Positions 33,809 to 43,074 of a DNA stretch of 64,000 bases are shown here, piece by piece. Numbering within the stretch: the stretch's first letter is position 1; each line of letters begins with the position of its first letter. The DNA is from Actinomycetospora lemnae (GTDB lineage: Bacteria; Actinomycetota; Actinomycetes; Mycobacteriales; Pseudonocardiaceae): NCBI RefSeq assembly GCF_028737315.1, contig NZ_JAQZAO010000020.1:1-64000 (forward strand), read 5' to 3'. The notes under the pieces are model-generated. The model did no database searches. It saw nothing but the letters and a program-made list of their open reading frames with translations, and was not told where the DNA came from. A program made the translations under genes and the position numbers.

Positions 33809-36148
33809 GTGACGGGGCGGCTCCGGGGACGGCGCGGGTCGGTCGACCTGCGCACCTGGCTCGCGGGCGTCGATCCGGGCCTGTCGCGCCTGCGCCTCGC
33901 GTCGATCGCCGTCGCGTCGATGGTGCTCGCGGTCGGGGTCACCGCCGCCGTGCGGGCGCTGCTCGACCCCACCGAGCCGGTGACCGTCCTGCTGTTCACC
34001 GCCGTCCTGGCGGTGGTCTCGAACCTCGCGGTCAACGAGCCCGAGCTGCCGCGCCGGCGGGTGACCACCGCGCTCATGGTGCTGCCGGCCGCGGCGAGCA
34101 CGGTCGTCGGCGCGTTCCTCGCCCCGTACCGCATCCCGGCGGCCGTGGCGTTCGTGGCGGTCATGGTCGTCGCGGTGTGGGTGCGCCGCTACGGCCCGCG
34201 CGGCTTCGCGCTGGGCATGGCGGCCTTCATGCCGTTCTTCTTCACGCAGTTCCTGCAGGTCGCGCCCGCGCAGGTGCCGTGGCTGCTGGGCGCGGTGGTC
34301 GTCGGCATCGCGTCGACGCTGCTGCTGCGCGGGGTGGTGTTCGCCGAGCGCCCGGCGCGCACGCTGCGGCGGATGGTCACCGCGTTCCGGGCCCGCGCGC
34401 ACGCGCTGGTCGGGGCCACCGACGCGGTCCTCGCGGGGGTGGGGCAGGGCGGCCCCGACGAGCGGGACCTCGAGGCCCTGCGCCGCGCCCGGGCGCGCCT
34501 GCAGGAGGTGGCGCTGCTCGTCGAGGACACCCTGGAGCAGACGACGGCCGGGCGGGTCTGGCCGGGGCTCGACGACGACACGCTCGCGCTGCGGGTCGCC
34601 GACGCCGAGCTCGCGCTCGAGCGGCTCTCGGTGGTCGTACGCCGCCTGGCCCTCCCGCCGACCGACCCGGAGCCCACCGCGCCCCCGGACCGCGTCGTCG
34701 TCGCCGCCCTGCGCACCGGGCTGCGCCACCTCCAGCGCGCCCTCGCGGCCGGGCAGGACCACGCGGCGATCCTCGAGGCGGCCGCGGACGCCCGGGCGGC
34801 GGTGGCCGGGCTCGTCGCCGACACGCGGCCGGGCGGCGAGCGGGTGCAGCGCACCGCCTTCGCCGTGCGGCGTGTCGCGGACGCGATCCACCACGCCCAG
34901 CTCGACGCCCCGTCGCGGCGTGCCGACGGATCGGGGCTGCGTCCTCCCCCGCCGCCGGCCGGGAGCGGCCCGGCCCCGGACGCGATGGCCGGCGACCGGC
35001 CCGACGCCGACGACGTGCGGCCCGAGGACGAGCCCGAGCGCGAGGTCCGGGGCCTCGCGCTGAGCACTCGGCAGGCCGTGCAGGTCGGGGTGGCCGCGAC
35101 GCTGGCGATCGTCGCCGGCGAGCTCGTCGCCCCGTCGCGCTGGTACTGGGCGGTCATCACCGCGTTCGTCGTCTTCGCCGGCACCAACAGCCGCGGTGAC
35201 CTCCTCTCCCGCGGCTGGGGCCGGGTCCTCGGCACGATCGGCGGCGTCGTCGCCGGGATGGGGCTCGCCGCGCTGGTCGGCGGGCAGGTCGTGCCCTCGC
35301 TGGTGCTGCTGTTCGTCTGCGTCTTCCTGGCGCTCTACCTGGTGCGCGTCTCGCCCTCGATGCTCGCCTTCTGGATCACCGCGGTGCTCGCGCTGGTCTA
35401 CGGGCTCATCGGGCAGTTCAGCGTCGACGTGCTCGTGCTGCGCATCGAGGAGACGATCATCGGGGCGCTCGCCAGCATCGTCGCCGCGTACCTCGTGCTG
35501 CCGCGCGGGACCCGGGCGGCCTTCGGCGAGGCGGTGAGCGACCTGGTCGACGCGATCGACCGGGTGCTCGGCGAGGCCACCGACCGCCTCGCCGGCCGCC
35601 GCTCGGCGCCGCCCGCGCGCGAGGGCGTGCGGGCGATGGACGACGCCCTGGCGACGCTGCGCCAGCGCGCGTCACCGCTGGTCGGGCGCTTCTCGAGGCG
35701 CCGGGCGCGGTCGAGCTACCAGCGCGGGCTGCGGGTGCTCGTCGTCTGCGACGTCTACGCCCGCTCGCTCGCCCGCACCGCGGACCAGGTGAGCGACCCG
35801 GGCTGGGCGGCCACGCTGGACCCCGCCGCCGCCCAGGTCCGCGCGAACCTCGACGGGCTGCGCGACGTCCTCGTGCGCGGGCACCGGGCCTCCGACGGCG
35901 GACAGGTGCGCGCGCGCTCCGCCGAGGACCTGGTCGACGCCGCCGAGGGGTACGCGGCCCGCACGGTCGACGACCCGCAGCGCCGCACGGCCATGCTCAC
36001 CGCCGCCCGGCTGCTGCGGCGCATCGACCAGGCCGTCGTCGGGCTCGCGGTGGACCTCGGGGCGGCGGAGGACGACCTCGACGAGGAGGCTCAGTCGCCG
36101 AGCACCGCGTCGAGCGCGGGCGTCGCGAACACGCGGTCGGGGTCGTAG
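33809..36148 (+). CDS. FUSC/YccS-type aromatic acid exporter family protein
   Basis: 779-residue membrane protein with the duplicated FUSC arrangement. A first block of about six hydrophobic helices (residues 35-165) is followed by a long soluble helical region (about 175-420) and a second block of helices (about 425-550, VGVAATLAIVAGELV..RWYWAVITAFVVFAGTNSRGD, the FUSC_2 signature). A second soluble helical region closes it. Family members export aromatic acids or other organic anions. GTG at 33809 follows gggaggag; starts at 33794 or 33767 are possible. Its last 58 bases overlap the convergent sugar-lactone oxidase gene. Confidence 0.85.
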   Translation: MTGRLRGRRGSVDLRTWLAGVDPGLSRLRLASIAVASMVLAVGVTAAVRALLDPTEPVTVLLFTAVLAVVSNLAVNEPELPRRRVTTALMVLPAAASTVVGAFLAPYRIPAAVAFVAVMVVAVWVRRYGPRGFALGMAAFMPFFFTQFLQVAPAQVPWLLGAVVVGIASTLLLRGVVFAERPARTLRRMVTAFRARAHALVGATDAVLAGVGQGGPDERDLEALRRARARLQEVALLVEDTLEQTTAGRVWPGLDDDTLALRVADAELALERLSVVVRRLALPPTDPEPTAPPDRVVVAALRTGLRHLQRALAAGQDHAAILEAAADARAAVAGLVADTRPGGERVQRTAFAVRRVADAIHHAQLDAPSRRADGSGLRPPPPPAGSGPAPDAMAGDRPDADDVRPEDEPEREVRGLALSTRQAVQVGVAATLAIVAGELVAPSRWYWAVITAFVVFAGTNSRGDLLSRGWGRVLGTIGGVVAGMGLAALVGGQVVPSLVLLFVCVFLALYLVRVSPSMLAFWITAVLALVYGLIGQFSVDVLVLRIEETIIGALASIVAAYLVLPRGTRAAFGEAVSDLVDAIDRVLGEATDRLAGRRSAPPAREGVRAMDDALATLRQRASPLVGRFSRRRARSSYQRGLRVLVVCDVYARSLARTADQVSDPGWAATLDPAAAQVRANLDGLRDVLVRGHRASDGGQVRARSAEDLVDAAEGYAARTVDDPQRRTAMLTAARLLRRIDQAVVGLAVDLGAAEDDLDEEAQSPSTASSAGVANTRSGS

Positions 36149-37413
36149 TCGTCGCGCACCCGGCGGAAGTCGGGCAGGCGCGGATAGGCCGCGACGGTGT
36201 CCTCGACGGTCCAGTCCGAGCGCGACGCCCAGTGCGGGCGGCCACCGTGGGCGCGCAGCACGCGCCAGGCCCGCTCCAGGACGGGCGCGTGGTCGGTGCC
36301 GCGCGGGACGCGCACGGCCACCCAGCCCGTGGCGCGGTCGTGGGCGGGGTGGAGCCACCCCGACTCCGGCGCCCCGACGCGCAGGCGCACCGGGAGCCCG
36401 ACCTCGAGCCCGTCGTCGGCGAGCGCGGTCAGCAGCTCGCGGGCGCCCTCGGCGAACGTGGTGCGCGGCAGCGCCCACTCGGTCTGCTCGAAGCGGACGG
36501 CGGGCGGGCTGGACAGGACCCGGTGCATCGGGCCGGTCGCGGTGACGGTGCGCGCGAGGCGGGAGACCGCGCGGTTGAAGCGGGGGACGAGGCGGGGCAG
36601 CGCCCGCTCGACGACCACAGCGCCGCCGAGCGCAGTCCGGCCGGTGGCGCCGGCGACGGTGACGCCGACCGTGCGCTCGCGCTCCTCCTTCTCGCCCTCG
36701 GCGTCCTCGTCGTCGCCCTCGAGGGTGTGCTCGGGGAGGGGATCCGCCCAGCGGGTCAGCGCGGTGCGCGCGGAGGGGAAGACGGCCGCCTCGACGACGG
36801 GGTGCGAGGCCCAGAACGCGGCGTCGAGCACCTCGTCGACGGGCCGTGGCTCGCGGGTGACCCGCACCCGGCCCGCCGGCACCACCGCGAGCTCGGCCTC
36901 GAGCAGCACGCCGAGGGCGCCGAGCGAGGTCCGGGCGGCGTCGAGGTCCGCGGCGGCGACGTCGCGCAGCCGCCCGCGCCCGTCCACCAGGCGCAGGCCG
37001 ACGACCGCGGCCGAGAGCGAGCCCCGTGACGACCCGCTGCCGTGCATGCCGACCGCCAGCGCGCCGCCGACCGTGGGCGCCGCGAGCTCCAGCGGGGCCT
37101 CGAGGGCGAGGTCGCGGTCGGCGAGCTCGGTGTGGAGCTGGGCGAGCGTCGTCCCTGCGCGGACGCGGACGGTGGGGCGGCCGGGGCGGCCGCCGGAGCC
37201 GGTGATGCCGCTGAAGGCGGACAGGTCGACGTGCACGCCGTCGGTGACCGCGAGCGCGCTGAAGGAGTGCCCGGCGCCGACGGGCCGGACGGGCTGGCCC
37301 CGCTCGGCGGCGCGTCGCACCACGGCGGAGACCCCGCTGTCGTCGAGCGGCCGCACCGTCGCGGTCGGCCGGCACTCCCGGCCTCCGGACCAGTTCGTCC
37401 ACACGGCGGTCAC
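36091..37413 (-). CDS. FAD-linked sugar 1,4-lactone oxidase
   Basis: 440-residue VAO-family flavoprotein of the L-gulono/D-arabinono-1,4-lactone oxidase type. The N-terminal FAD domain has RPVGAGHSFSALAVTDG, where the His of GAGHS is the usual covalent flavin site, and APTVGGALAVGMHGSG. The C-terminal ALO domain ends with PHWASRSDW and DYDPDRVFATP, both characteristic. An acidic insert (GDDEDAEGEKEER) lies mid-protein. It oxidises an aldonolactone using oxygen or a quinone; the physiological sugar is unclear. The GTG at 37413 is preferred over an upstream frame to 37479. It follows the DoxX-like gene on the same strand after a stem-loop. Confidence 0.87.
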   Translation of the reverse strand: MTAVWTNWSGGRECRPTATVRPLDDSGVSAVVRRAAERGQPVRPVGAGHSFSALAVTDGVHVDLSAFSGITGSGGRPGRPTVRVRAGTTLAQLHTELADRDLALEAPLELAAPTVGGALAVGMHGSGSSRGSLSAAVVGLRLVDGRGRLRDVAAADLDAARTSLGALGVLLEAELAVVPAGRVRVTREPRPVDEVLDAAFWASHPVVEAAVFPSARTALTRWADPLPEHTLEGDDEDAEGEKEERERTVGVTVAGATGRTALGGAVVVERALPRLVPRFNRAVSRLARTVTATGPMHRVLSSPPAVRFEQTEWALPRTTFAEGARELLTALADDGLEVGLPVRLRVGAPESGWLHPAHDRATGWVAVRVPRGTDHAPVLERAWRVLRAHGGRPHWASRSDWTVEDTVAAYPRLPDFRRVRDDYDPDRVFATPALDAVLGD

Positions 37414-37432
37414 CCTAGGGGCATCGCGGGGT

Positions 37433-37476
37433 CGGGGCCGGACCGGCGCGGGGCCCGCCCGCACCGGTCGGCCCCG
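37433..37476 (-). terminator. Stem-loop between the DoxX-like and lactone oxidase genes
   Basis: CGGGGCCGGACCGG at 37433 pairs with CCGGTCGGCCCCG at 37464-37476 with one bulged base and a 17-base loop. It lies 13 bases after the DoxX-like stop, fitting a terminator or attenuator inside a same-strand pair. Confidence 0.55.
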
Positions 37477-37488
37477 CACCGGGTCGGG

Positions 37489-38058
37489 TCAGGAGGCCAG
37501 GGCGCCGATCGCGACGTCCACGCCGTCCACGACGTTGCGGCGGACCTGGTCGCCCGCGGCGCGGAGCTTGTCTCCCGCGCCCTCGCTGCGGTCGGTCAGG
37601 TCGCTCGTGCGCTCGGCGAGCTTGCGCGCGGCACGGCGGCCCCGCCAGCCCAGCGACGGCTTCCCCTCGGTGTCCACCGCGGCGAGGATCAGCCCGCCGA
37701 GGATCGCGACGTTCTTGAGGAACTGCTGCTGCTCGCCGGTCTTCTCCACCGGGTCGGACTTCTCCCAGAACGGGTGCCCGGCGACGGTCGTGGGGATGAC
37801 GCTCGCGGCGAGGGCCAGCGACGCCACCCGCGGGAACTTGTTGATCGCGAGCAGCGAGCCGGCCGCGATCTTGACCCCGGCGTCGATGCGGACCAGCTGG
37901 CCCGGCTCCGACGGGACCTGGTCCGGCAGGCTCGGCGCCGCCTTCTCGATCAGCGGTGACGCCTTCTGCACGCGCGGCTCGGGATTGAGCAGGGTGTCGA
38001 CCCCGCCCTTGATGAAGATGGCGGCCAGCATGGGCCGGGCGAGACGACGGATGATCAC
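37489..38058 (-). CDS. DoxX family membrane protein
   Basis: 189-residue membrane protein of the DoxX superfamily: IIRRLARPMLAAIFIKGGVDTLLNP start, GVKIAAGSLLAINKFPRVASLALA, SVIPTTVAGHPFWE and FLKNVAILGGLILAAVD mark the four hydrophobic helices. The last 45 residues are charged and helical. DoxX proteins associate with redox membrane complexes; in mycobacteria one partners superoxide dismutase and thiosulfate sulfurtransferase. The substrate here is unknown. GTG at 38058 with ggagg upstream. Confidence 0.82.
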   Translation of the reverse strand: MIIRRLARPMLAAIFIKGGVDTLLNPEPRVQKASPLIEKAAPSLPDQVPSEPGQLVRIDAGVKIAAGSLLAINKFPRVASLALAASVIPTTVAGHPFWEKSDPVEKTGEQQQFLKNVAILGGLILAAVDTEGKPSLGWRGRRAARKLAERTSDLTDRSEGAGDKLRAAGDQVRRNVVDGVDVAIGALAS

Positions 38059-38241
38059 GAGAGCGGACCTCCACGGGCGGGACGGACTGGGCGGCGGCGC
38101 CGGGGCGGGCTCACCGGGGGCCCGACAGGACCGCGCGGGGGCCGGAGCATATCCCCGCGGGTCCCCCGGCTCCGGAGCGCGCCCGCCCGGGGCGCCGGGC
38201 CGCCCCACGGACGACCCGACGTTCGGTACCCGCCAGCGCCG

Positions 38242-38847
38242 TCAGCGACGCAGGGCGTGCCGGCCCGTCCGGACCTCCTCGCGCCGCCAGGCATGGCGCC
38301 CGCCCTCGGGCGCGGCGTCGCGCTCCTCGGCGGCCGAGCGGGGACGGCGACGACGCTCGGCGCGGCGGCGCAGCTCCTCCTCGGGCGACTCGTCCCGCGG
38401 CACCGACCGCAGGTCGGCGCGCTCCCGTCGCAGCCCCGCGGAGCTCGACCCGTCGAGCGCCGGCGGCGGCACCGTCGGCACCTCGCGCAGGCCCGAGCGG
38501 CGGCCCGTCGGGTCCTGCACCGGCAGCGGCCCCGAGCCGGGGTGCGGCTCCGGCACCGACACGCCGCCCCACGCGGGGCGGCGCGACCGGTCGACGGTCA
38601 GCTCCTGGAAGATCGGCGTCGGCTCGGCGTGCCCGAGGCGCGCCAGGGCCCGGTCGCCGTAGGTCCGGTCACCACCCGCCCGCTCGGGACCCGCCTCACC
38701 GCGCGGCCGGAGCGCGCCGACCCCGGCCCCCGGCCGCTCCAGCGGCGAGGGCTCGTCCCACACCCACGTCCCGTACGCATCCAGCCGCCACCCACCGGCC
38801 CCGTCGCTCGCGCCACCGGACCCCAGGTCGTCACGCCACACCCACAC
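38242..38847 (-). CDS. Hypothetical hydrophilic protein starting MWVWRDDL
   Basis: 201 residues, unrecognised. The N-terminus has two copies of a W-V-W motif (WVWRDDLG and YGTWVWDEPSP) around a Gly-rich loop; the remainder is Pro/Arg/Glu-rich and probably disordered, ending in long Arg-rich helical stretches (EEELRRRAERRRRPRSAAEE). No membrane segment or signal peptide. A ggagg site precedes the GTG, and G/C-biased third positions support coding. It is divergent from the SDR/DUF2867 gene. DNA or RNA binding through the basic tail is possible but speculative. Confidence 0.55.
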   Translation of the reverse strand: MWVWRDDLGSGGASDGAGGWRLDAYGTWVWDEPSPLERPGAGVGALRPRGEAGPERAGGDRTYGDRALARLGHAEPTPIFQELTVDRSRRPAWGGVSVPEPHPGSGPLPVQDPTGRRSGLREVPTVPPPALDGSSSAGLRRERADLRSVPRDESPEEELRRRAERRRRPRSAAEERDAAPEGGRHAWRREEVRTGRHALRR

Positions 38848-39137
38848 GTTCCTTCGACCTCCCCGACTGCTGATCGATCAGCTCGTCCTCGCCCGGCCGC
38901 CGAACGGCCGAACGACATCGAGCGTCTGGACCTCACAACGGCAGGGACGGGCGACGACTTGGGGCCCCACTTCGCGCGACACGGCCTGTTGCCCGCGACA
39001 CGCCGATGGATCCCCCGAGCGTGTGTCACCCCGCGAGGTGTCAGGGAAGGTTTCGGACCTCGTGTGGGGGGCGCCGTCCCGGCCCGTGCGGAGCGGTCGG
39101 GCTGCGCGGCGGTCGGTCTCGCGCCACGATCGCCGAC
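38848..39137. promoter_or_regulatory. Divergent intergenic region with a 14-bp palindrome
   Basis: 290 bp between divergent genes. A perfect 14-bp palindrome GCTGATCGATCAGC lies at 38869-38882, 21 bases before the hypothetical gene's GTG. Nothing else coding or structured is evident. The site could be an operator; the regulator is unknown. Confidence 0.4.
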
Positions 39138-40745
39138 GTGCGATGCGTGGTCACGGGAGCGACGGGTTACATCGGCGGGCGGCTGGCCCCGCGGCTGGCC
39201 GCGGAGGGCCACGACGTGCGCTGCGTCGTGCGCAGTCCCGGCAAGATGCGCGACGTCCCGTGGGCCGCCGACGTCGAGGTGGTCGCGGGCGACGTGCTCG
39301 ACGAGGAGTCGATGCGCCGGGCCTGTCAGGGCGCCGACGTCCTCTACTACCTCGTGCACTCCCTGTCCGAGCAGGGCTTCGCCGCCGTCGACCGGCGCGC
39401 CGCCATGATCAGCGCGCAGGCCGCCCGTGAGGCCGGGGTGTCGCGCATCGTCTACCTCGGTGGCATGCACCCCGAGGGCGTCGAACTGTCGGAGCACCTC
39501 GCGTCGCGCGCCGAGGTCGGCGAGATCTTCCTGCGCTCCGGCGTGCCGACCGTCGTGCTGCAGGCGGCGGTGATCCTCGGGTCGGGGTCGGCGAGCTTCG
39601 AGATGCTGCGCTACCTCACCGAGCGGCTGCCGGTGATGCTCACGCCGTCGTGGGTGCACCACCGCGTCCAGCCCATCGCGATCCGCGACGTCCTGCACTA
39701 CCTCGTGCGTGCGGTGACCGTGCCCGCCGAGGTCAACCGCACCTTCGACATCGGCGGGCCGGACGTCCTGACCTACCTGCAGATGATGGAGGGCTTCGCG
39801 GAGGTCGCCGAGCTGCCCCCGCGCACGATGCTGCCGGTGCCGGTGCTGACGCCGCGGTTGTCGTCGCACTGGGTCAACCTCGTGACACCCGTGCCCCGGT
39901 CGACGGCCGTGCCGCTGATCGACTCCCTCATCCACGAGGTGGTGGCCCAGGAGCACGACATCGACCGCTTCGTCGCGCAGCCCGAGGGCGGGCTCACCGG
40001 GTTCCACCGCGCCGTCGAGCTCGCGCTGCAGCGCATCAGCAGCGGGCAGGTGGAGACCCGCTGGTCGGGCGCGAACGCGAGCTACGCGCCCTCGGACCCG
40101 CTGCCCTCCGACCCCGACTGGGCCGGCGGCACCGTCTACACCGACGTCCGCGAGCGCCCGTCCAGGGCGTCGGTCGAGCACGTCTGGGACGTCGTCACCG
40201 GCATCGGCGGCGAGCGGGGCTGGTACTCGTTCCCGCTGGGCTGGTGGGCGCGCGGGGTGATGGACCGCCTCGTCGGCGGGGTCGGTCTGCGCCGCGGCCG
40301 CCGGGACGCCGACTCGCTCAAGGTGGGCGACGCGCTCGACTGGTGGCGGGTCGAGGAGTGCCTCGACGAGCGCAGCACCGACCGGCGCGACGCCGTCGGA
40401 CTCGAGCTGGCCGAGGGCGAGCGGCTGCTGCGCCTGCGCGCCGAGATGAAGGCACCGGGCCTCGCGTGGCTCGAGCTGCGCGTCGCCCCGACCGAGGAGG
40501 GCTCCACCTACCGGCAGCGCGCGATCTTCTTCCCGCACGGGCTCGCGGGCCACGCCTACTGGTGGGTGATCGCCCCGTTCCACGTGCTCGTGTTCGGGGG
40601 CATGGAGCGGCGCATCGTCGCCGCCGCCGAGCGCGTCGAGCGGGGCGAGGACCCCGAGCCGCCGCACGGCCTCGTCGCACGCCTCCGGGACCGGCGCGCC
40701 CGGCGTGACGCCGAGCGCGCCCGCCCGGTGCGCGCCGGGGCCTGA
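39138..40745 (+). CDS. NAD(P)-binding SDR fused to DUF2867
   Basis: 535-residue two-domain protein. The N-terminal atypical SDR (about 1-290) has VTGATGYIGGRLAPRLAAEGH as dinucleotide-binding motif and resembles YbjT/NmrA-like proteins; the usual YxxxK pair is not evident. The C-terminal DUF2867 domain (about 330-510) contains ERGWYSFPLGWWARGVMDRLVGG, DWWRVEE and YRQRAIFFPHGLAGHAYWW. Such fusions are widespread in actinobacteria, with unknown reaction. GTG at 39138 chosen because it begins exactly at the Rossmann strand. It ends six bases from the convergent aldo/keto reductase. Confidence 0.87.
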   Translation: MRCVVTGATGYIGGRLAPRLAAEGHDVRCVVRSPGKMRDVPWAADVEVVAGDVLDEESMRRACQGADVLYYLVHSLSEQGFAAVDRRAAMISAQAAREAGVSRIVYLGGMHPEGVELSEHLASRAEVGEIFLRSGVPTVVLQAAVILGSGSASFEMLRYLTERLPVMLTPSWVHHRVQPIAIRDVLHYLVRAVTVPAEVNRTFDIGGPDVLTYLQMMEGFAEVAELPPRTMLPVPVLTPRLSSHWVNLVTPVPRSTAVPLIDSLIHEVVAQEHDIDRFVAQPEGGLTGFHRAVELALQRISSGQVETRWSGANASYAPSDPLPSDPDWAGGTVYTDVRERPSRASVEHVWDVVTGIGGERGWYSFPLGWWARGVMDRLVGGVGLRRGRRDADSLKVGDALDWWRVEECLDERSTDRRDAVGLELAEGERLLRLRAEMKAPGLAWLELRVAPTEEGSTYRQRAIFFPHGLAGHAYWWVIAPFHVLVFGGMERRIVAAAERVERGEDPEPPHGLVARLRDRRARRDAERARPVRAGA

Positions 40746-40751
40746 GGCTCC

Positions 40752-41627
40752 CTACGCCGCCGCGTCCAGGGTGGCGACGGTGCTGCGGTCGAGCTCGAGG
40801 GCCGCGGCGCCGCAGTTCTCCTCGAGGTGCTCGAGCGAGCTCGTGCCCGGGATCGGCAGCATCACCGAGCTGCGCTGCAGCAGCCACGCGAGCGCCACCT
40901 GCGCCGGCGTCGCGCCGAGGGCCTCGGCCGCACGCTCGGCGGCGTTGCCGGGCTCGGCGAGCTTGCCCGCGTCGGCCGGGGCCCAGGGGATGAACCCGAT
41001 GCCGTGCTCGGTGCAGTGGCGCAGGACGTCGTCCGAGGACCGGTCGACGAGGTTGTAGCGGTTCTGCACCGACGCGACGTCGATGATCCGCCCGGCCGCC
41101 TCGATCTCGGCGACCGAGACCTGGCTCAGGCCGACGTGGCGCACCTTGCCCTCGCGCTGCAGGTCGGCGAGCAGGCCGAACTGCTCGTCGGCGGCGACGT
41201 GCGGGTCGATGCGGTGGAGCTGGAAGAGGTCGAGGGTCTCCACGCCGAGGCGGCGCAGGCTCATCTCGCACTCCTGGCGCAGGTAGTCCGGGCGCCCGCA
41301 CGGGATCCACTTGTTGGGTCCGGTGCGCAGCAGGCCTGCCTTCGTCGCGACCGCGACCCCGCGGTAGGGGTACAGCGCGTCGCGGACGAGCTCCTCGCTG
41401 ACGTACGGGCCGTAGGAGTCGGCCGTGTCGACGAAGTCCACCCCGAGGTCGACGGCGCGGCGCAGCACGGCCACCGCGTTGTCCGGGTCCTTCGGCGGAC
41501 CCCAGATGCCCTCACCGGTCAGCCGCATGGCGCCGTAGCCCAGCCGCCGCACCGTCAGGTCGTCGCCCAGCGTGAACTCACCGGAGGCGGCCACGACGCC
41601 GTGCCCGACCCCGCTGTCGTCGGTCAT
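40752..41627 (-). CDS. Aldo/keto reductase
   Basis: 291-residue TIM-barrel NADPH oxidoreductase. Catalytic tetrad elements are visible: VDFVDTADSYGPYVSEE (Asp and Tyr), ATKAGL (Lys) and LDLFQLHRIDP (His). The cofactor loop is MLPIPGTSSLEHLEEN. It matches the group of actinobacterial aldo/keto reductases annotated as YdbC-like or pyridoxal reductase-like; the actual carbonyl substrate is unknown. ATG at 41627 with ggagagg upstream. Downstream of an epimerase gene on the same strand with a 119-bp gap, so a shared transcript is possible but not certain. Confidence 0.9.
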   Translation of the reverse strand: MTDDSGVGHGVVAASGEFTLGDDLTVRRLGYGAMRLTGEGIWGPPKDPDNAVAVLRRAVDLGVDFVDTADSYGPYVSEELVRDALYPYRGVAVATKAGLLRTGPNKWIPCGRPDYLRQECEMSLRRLGVETLDLFQLHRIDPHVAADEQFGLLADLQREGKVRHVGLSQVSVAEIEAAGRIIDVASVQNRYNLVDRSSDDVLRHCTEHGIGFIPWAPADAGKLAEPGNAAERAAEALGATPAQVALAWLLQRSSVMLPIPGTSSLEHLEENCGAAALELDRSTVATLDAAA

Positions 41628-41746
41628 CAACTCACCCTCTCCCCGGCCGCGTGTGTCCCGGCCGTGTGCCGTCCAGCCTGGCACTAGCGGTCCGCGCACG
41701 TGGGCGGGCGTGTCCCATCTCCCACCCGACCGGTCAGTCATCCCCC

Positions 41747-42685
41747 TCAGGCGGAGACGGCGGCCATCCAGCGGGCCGTGGCCTCCAGTCCCTCGGCGAT
41801 CCCGCGGGCCTCCACGCCCAGCGCGCGGGCGTGGTCGTCGCGCACGCGGTAGCCGCCGAGCCGGCCGTAGACCACCGACCGGTCGGCGAACGGCGGGGCG
41901 TCGGGGGAGAGCTCGCTGCCCTCGGGGAGCGCCCGCACGCGGTGGGGGCTGCCGGCCAGCTCGCAGTAGGTGTCGAGCACCTCGGGGAACGACGCCACCT
42001 GCCCGCACAGCACGTAGCGCCGGCCCGCCTCCCCGTCGGTGAACGCGAGGAGCTCGCCGGCCGCGATGTCCTCGGCCAGCGTCCAGCCGACGCGGGTGTC
42101 GACGATGTCGCCGACCTCGCCCCGTGCCGCCGCGACGAGCAGCTGGTCGTAGCTCAGCGGACCGCGCGGGGAGGGCCCGTAGGCGTTGACGACGGTGGCG
42201 ACGACGGCGTCCACCTCGCCAGCGGCCACCGCGTCGAGCACCACCGCCTCGGCCTCGGCCTTGGTCGCGGAGTAGGTGTCGGTGAGCGCGGTGCCGCCCG
42301 CGGCCTCCTCGGCGACGAGCAGGCCGGGGCCGTCGGGGTCGGGCACGGCGATCGCGGCGCTGGTCGAGGTGTGCACGAGCCGCCGGACCCCGGCCCGCCG
42401 CACCGCCTCGACGACCCGCCGTGTCCCGCCGACGTTGAGCTCGTGCGCCTCCGGGCCCGGGGCGCCCACCGCGGCGGCGAGGTGGAAGACGCCCTCGCAG
42501 CCGTCCATGGCGCGGACCAGGGACTCGCCGTCGGCGAGGTCGGCGGCCACCCGCTCGACGCCGTCGGGCAGGACGTCGGCGCGCGCGGGGTCGCGCACCA
42601 CGGCCCGCACCGCGTACCCCCGCTCGTGCAGCAGCGTGACGACCGCCGACCCGACGAACCCGGTGGCACCGGTGACGAGGAGCAT
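41747..42685 (-). CDS. NAD-dependent epimerase/dehydratase (extended SDR)
   Basis: 312-residue extended SDR. MLLVTGATGFVGSAVVTLLHERG supplies the dinucleotide-binding motif, HTSTSAAIAVPD the active-site Ser strand and DTYSATKAEAE the YxxxK catalytic pair. The C-terminal substrate domain resembles dihydroflavonol reductase-like SDRs. The start ATG at 42685 is the first codon of the Rossmann strand. The gene is divergent from cutA, 44 bp apart. Substrate unknown. Confidence 0.88.
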   Translation of the reverse strand: MLLVTGATGFVGSAVVTLLHERGYAVRAVVRDPARADVLPDGVERVAADLADGESLVRAMDGCEGVFHLAAAVGAPGPEAHELNVGGTRRVVEAVRRAGVRRLVHTSTSAAIAVPDPDGPGLLVAEEAAGGTALTDTYSATKAEAEAVVLDAVAAGEVDAVVATVVNAYGPSPRGPLSYDQLLVAAARGEVGDIVDTRVGWTLAEDIAAGELLAFTDGEAGRRYVLCGQVASFPEVLDTYCELAGSPHRVRALPEGSELSPDAPPFADRSVVYGRLGGYRVRDDHARALGVEARGIAEGLEATARWMAAVSA

Positions 42686-42729
42686 CGGCGCATCGTGGCA
42701 CGGACCGACGCCCCCCGGAGGCTCTCCCG

Positions 42730-43074
42730 ATGTCTGACGCACCCACCGCCCGCGTCGTGCTGACCACCACCGACTCCGCCGACGAGGCCGAGCGGCTCGC
42801 CCGCCTGCTCGTCGACGCGCACCTGGCCGCGTGCGTGCAGATCGGGGCCCCGGTGCGCAGCGTCTTCCGGTGGGAGGGCGCGGTGTCGGTCGAACCGGAG
42901 TGGCAGCTCTGGATCAAGACCGACGCCGCCCGCGTCGACGACCTCACCGCCCGCCTGGTCGCCGAGCACACCTACGACGTGCCCGAGGTGCTCGTGCTGC
43001 CCGTCGTCGGGGGACACGGGCCGTACCTGGGGTGGGTGACGGAGGAGACGGAGCCTGCGGAGCTCGACCGTTGA
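42730..43074 (+). CDS. cutA: CutA-like divalent ion tolerance protein
   Basis: 114-residue CutA1 protein, a ferredoxin-like trimer-forming family. Diagnostic blocks: TTTDSADEAERLARLLVDAHLAACVQIG, FRWEGAVSVEPEWQLWIKTDAARVDDL and AEHTYDVPEVLVLPVVGGHGPYLGWV. CutA was linked to copper tolerance in E. coli but its role is unsettled. Its last ten codons, TEETEPAELDR and stop, lie inside a 69-bp tandem repeat, so the repeat has supplied the gene's end. A ggaggctctcccg leader gives a ribosome site. Confidence 0.92.
   Translation: MSDAPTARVVLTTTDSADEAERLARLLVDAHLAACVQIGAPVRSVFRWEGAVSVEPEWQLWIKTDAARVDDLTARLVAEHTYDVPEVLVLPVVGGHGPYLGWVTEETEPAELDR

Noticed and set aside
36091..36148. Frameshift or mis-assembly suggested by the 58-bp overlap of the FUSC and lactone-oxidase genes
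   Set aside because: Both C-termini look normal for their families or are short variable tails; convergent overlaps of this size occur in GC-rich genomes.
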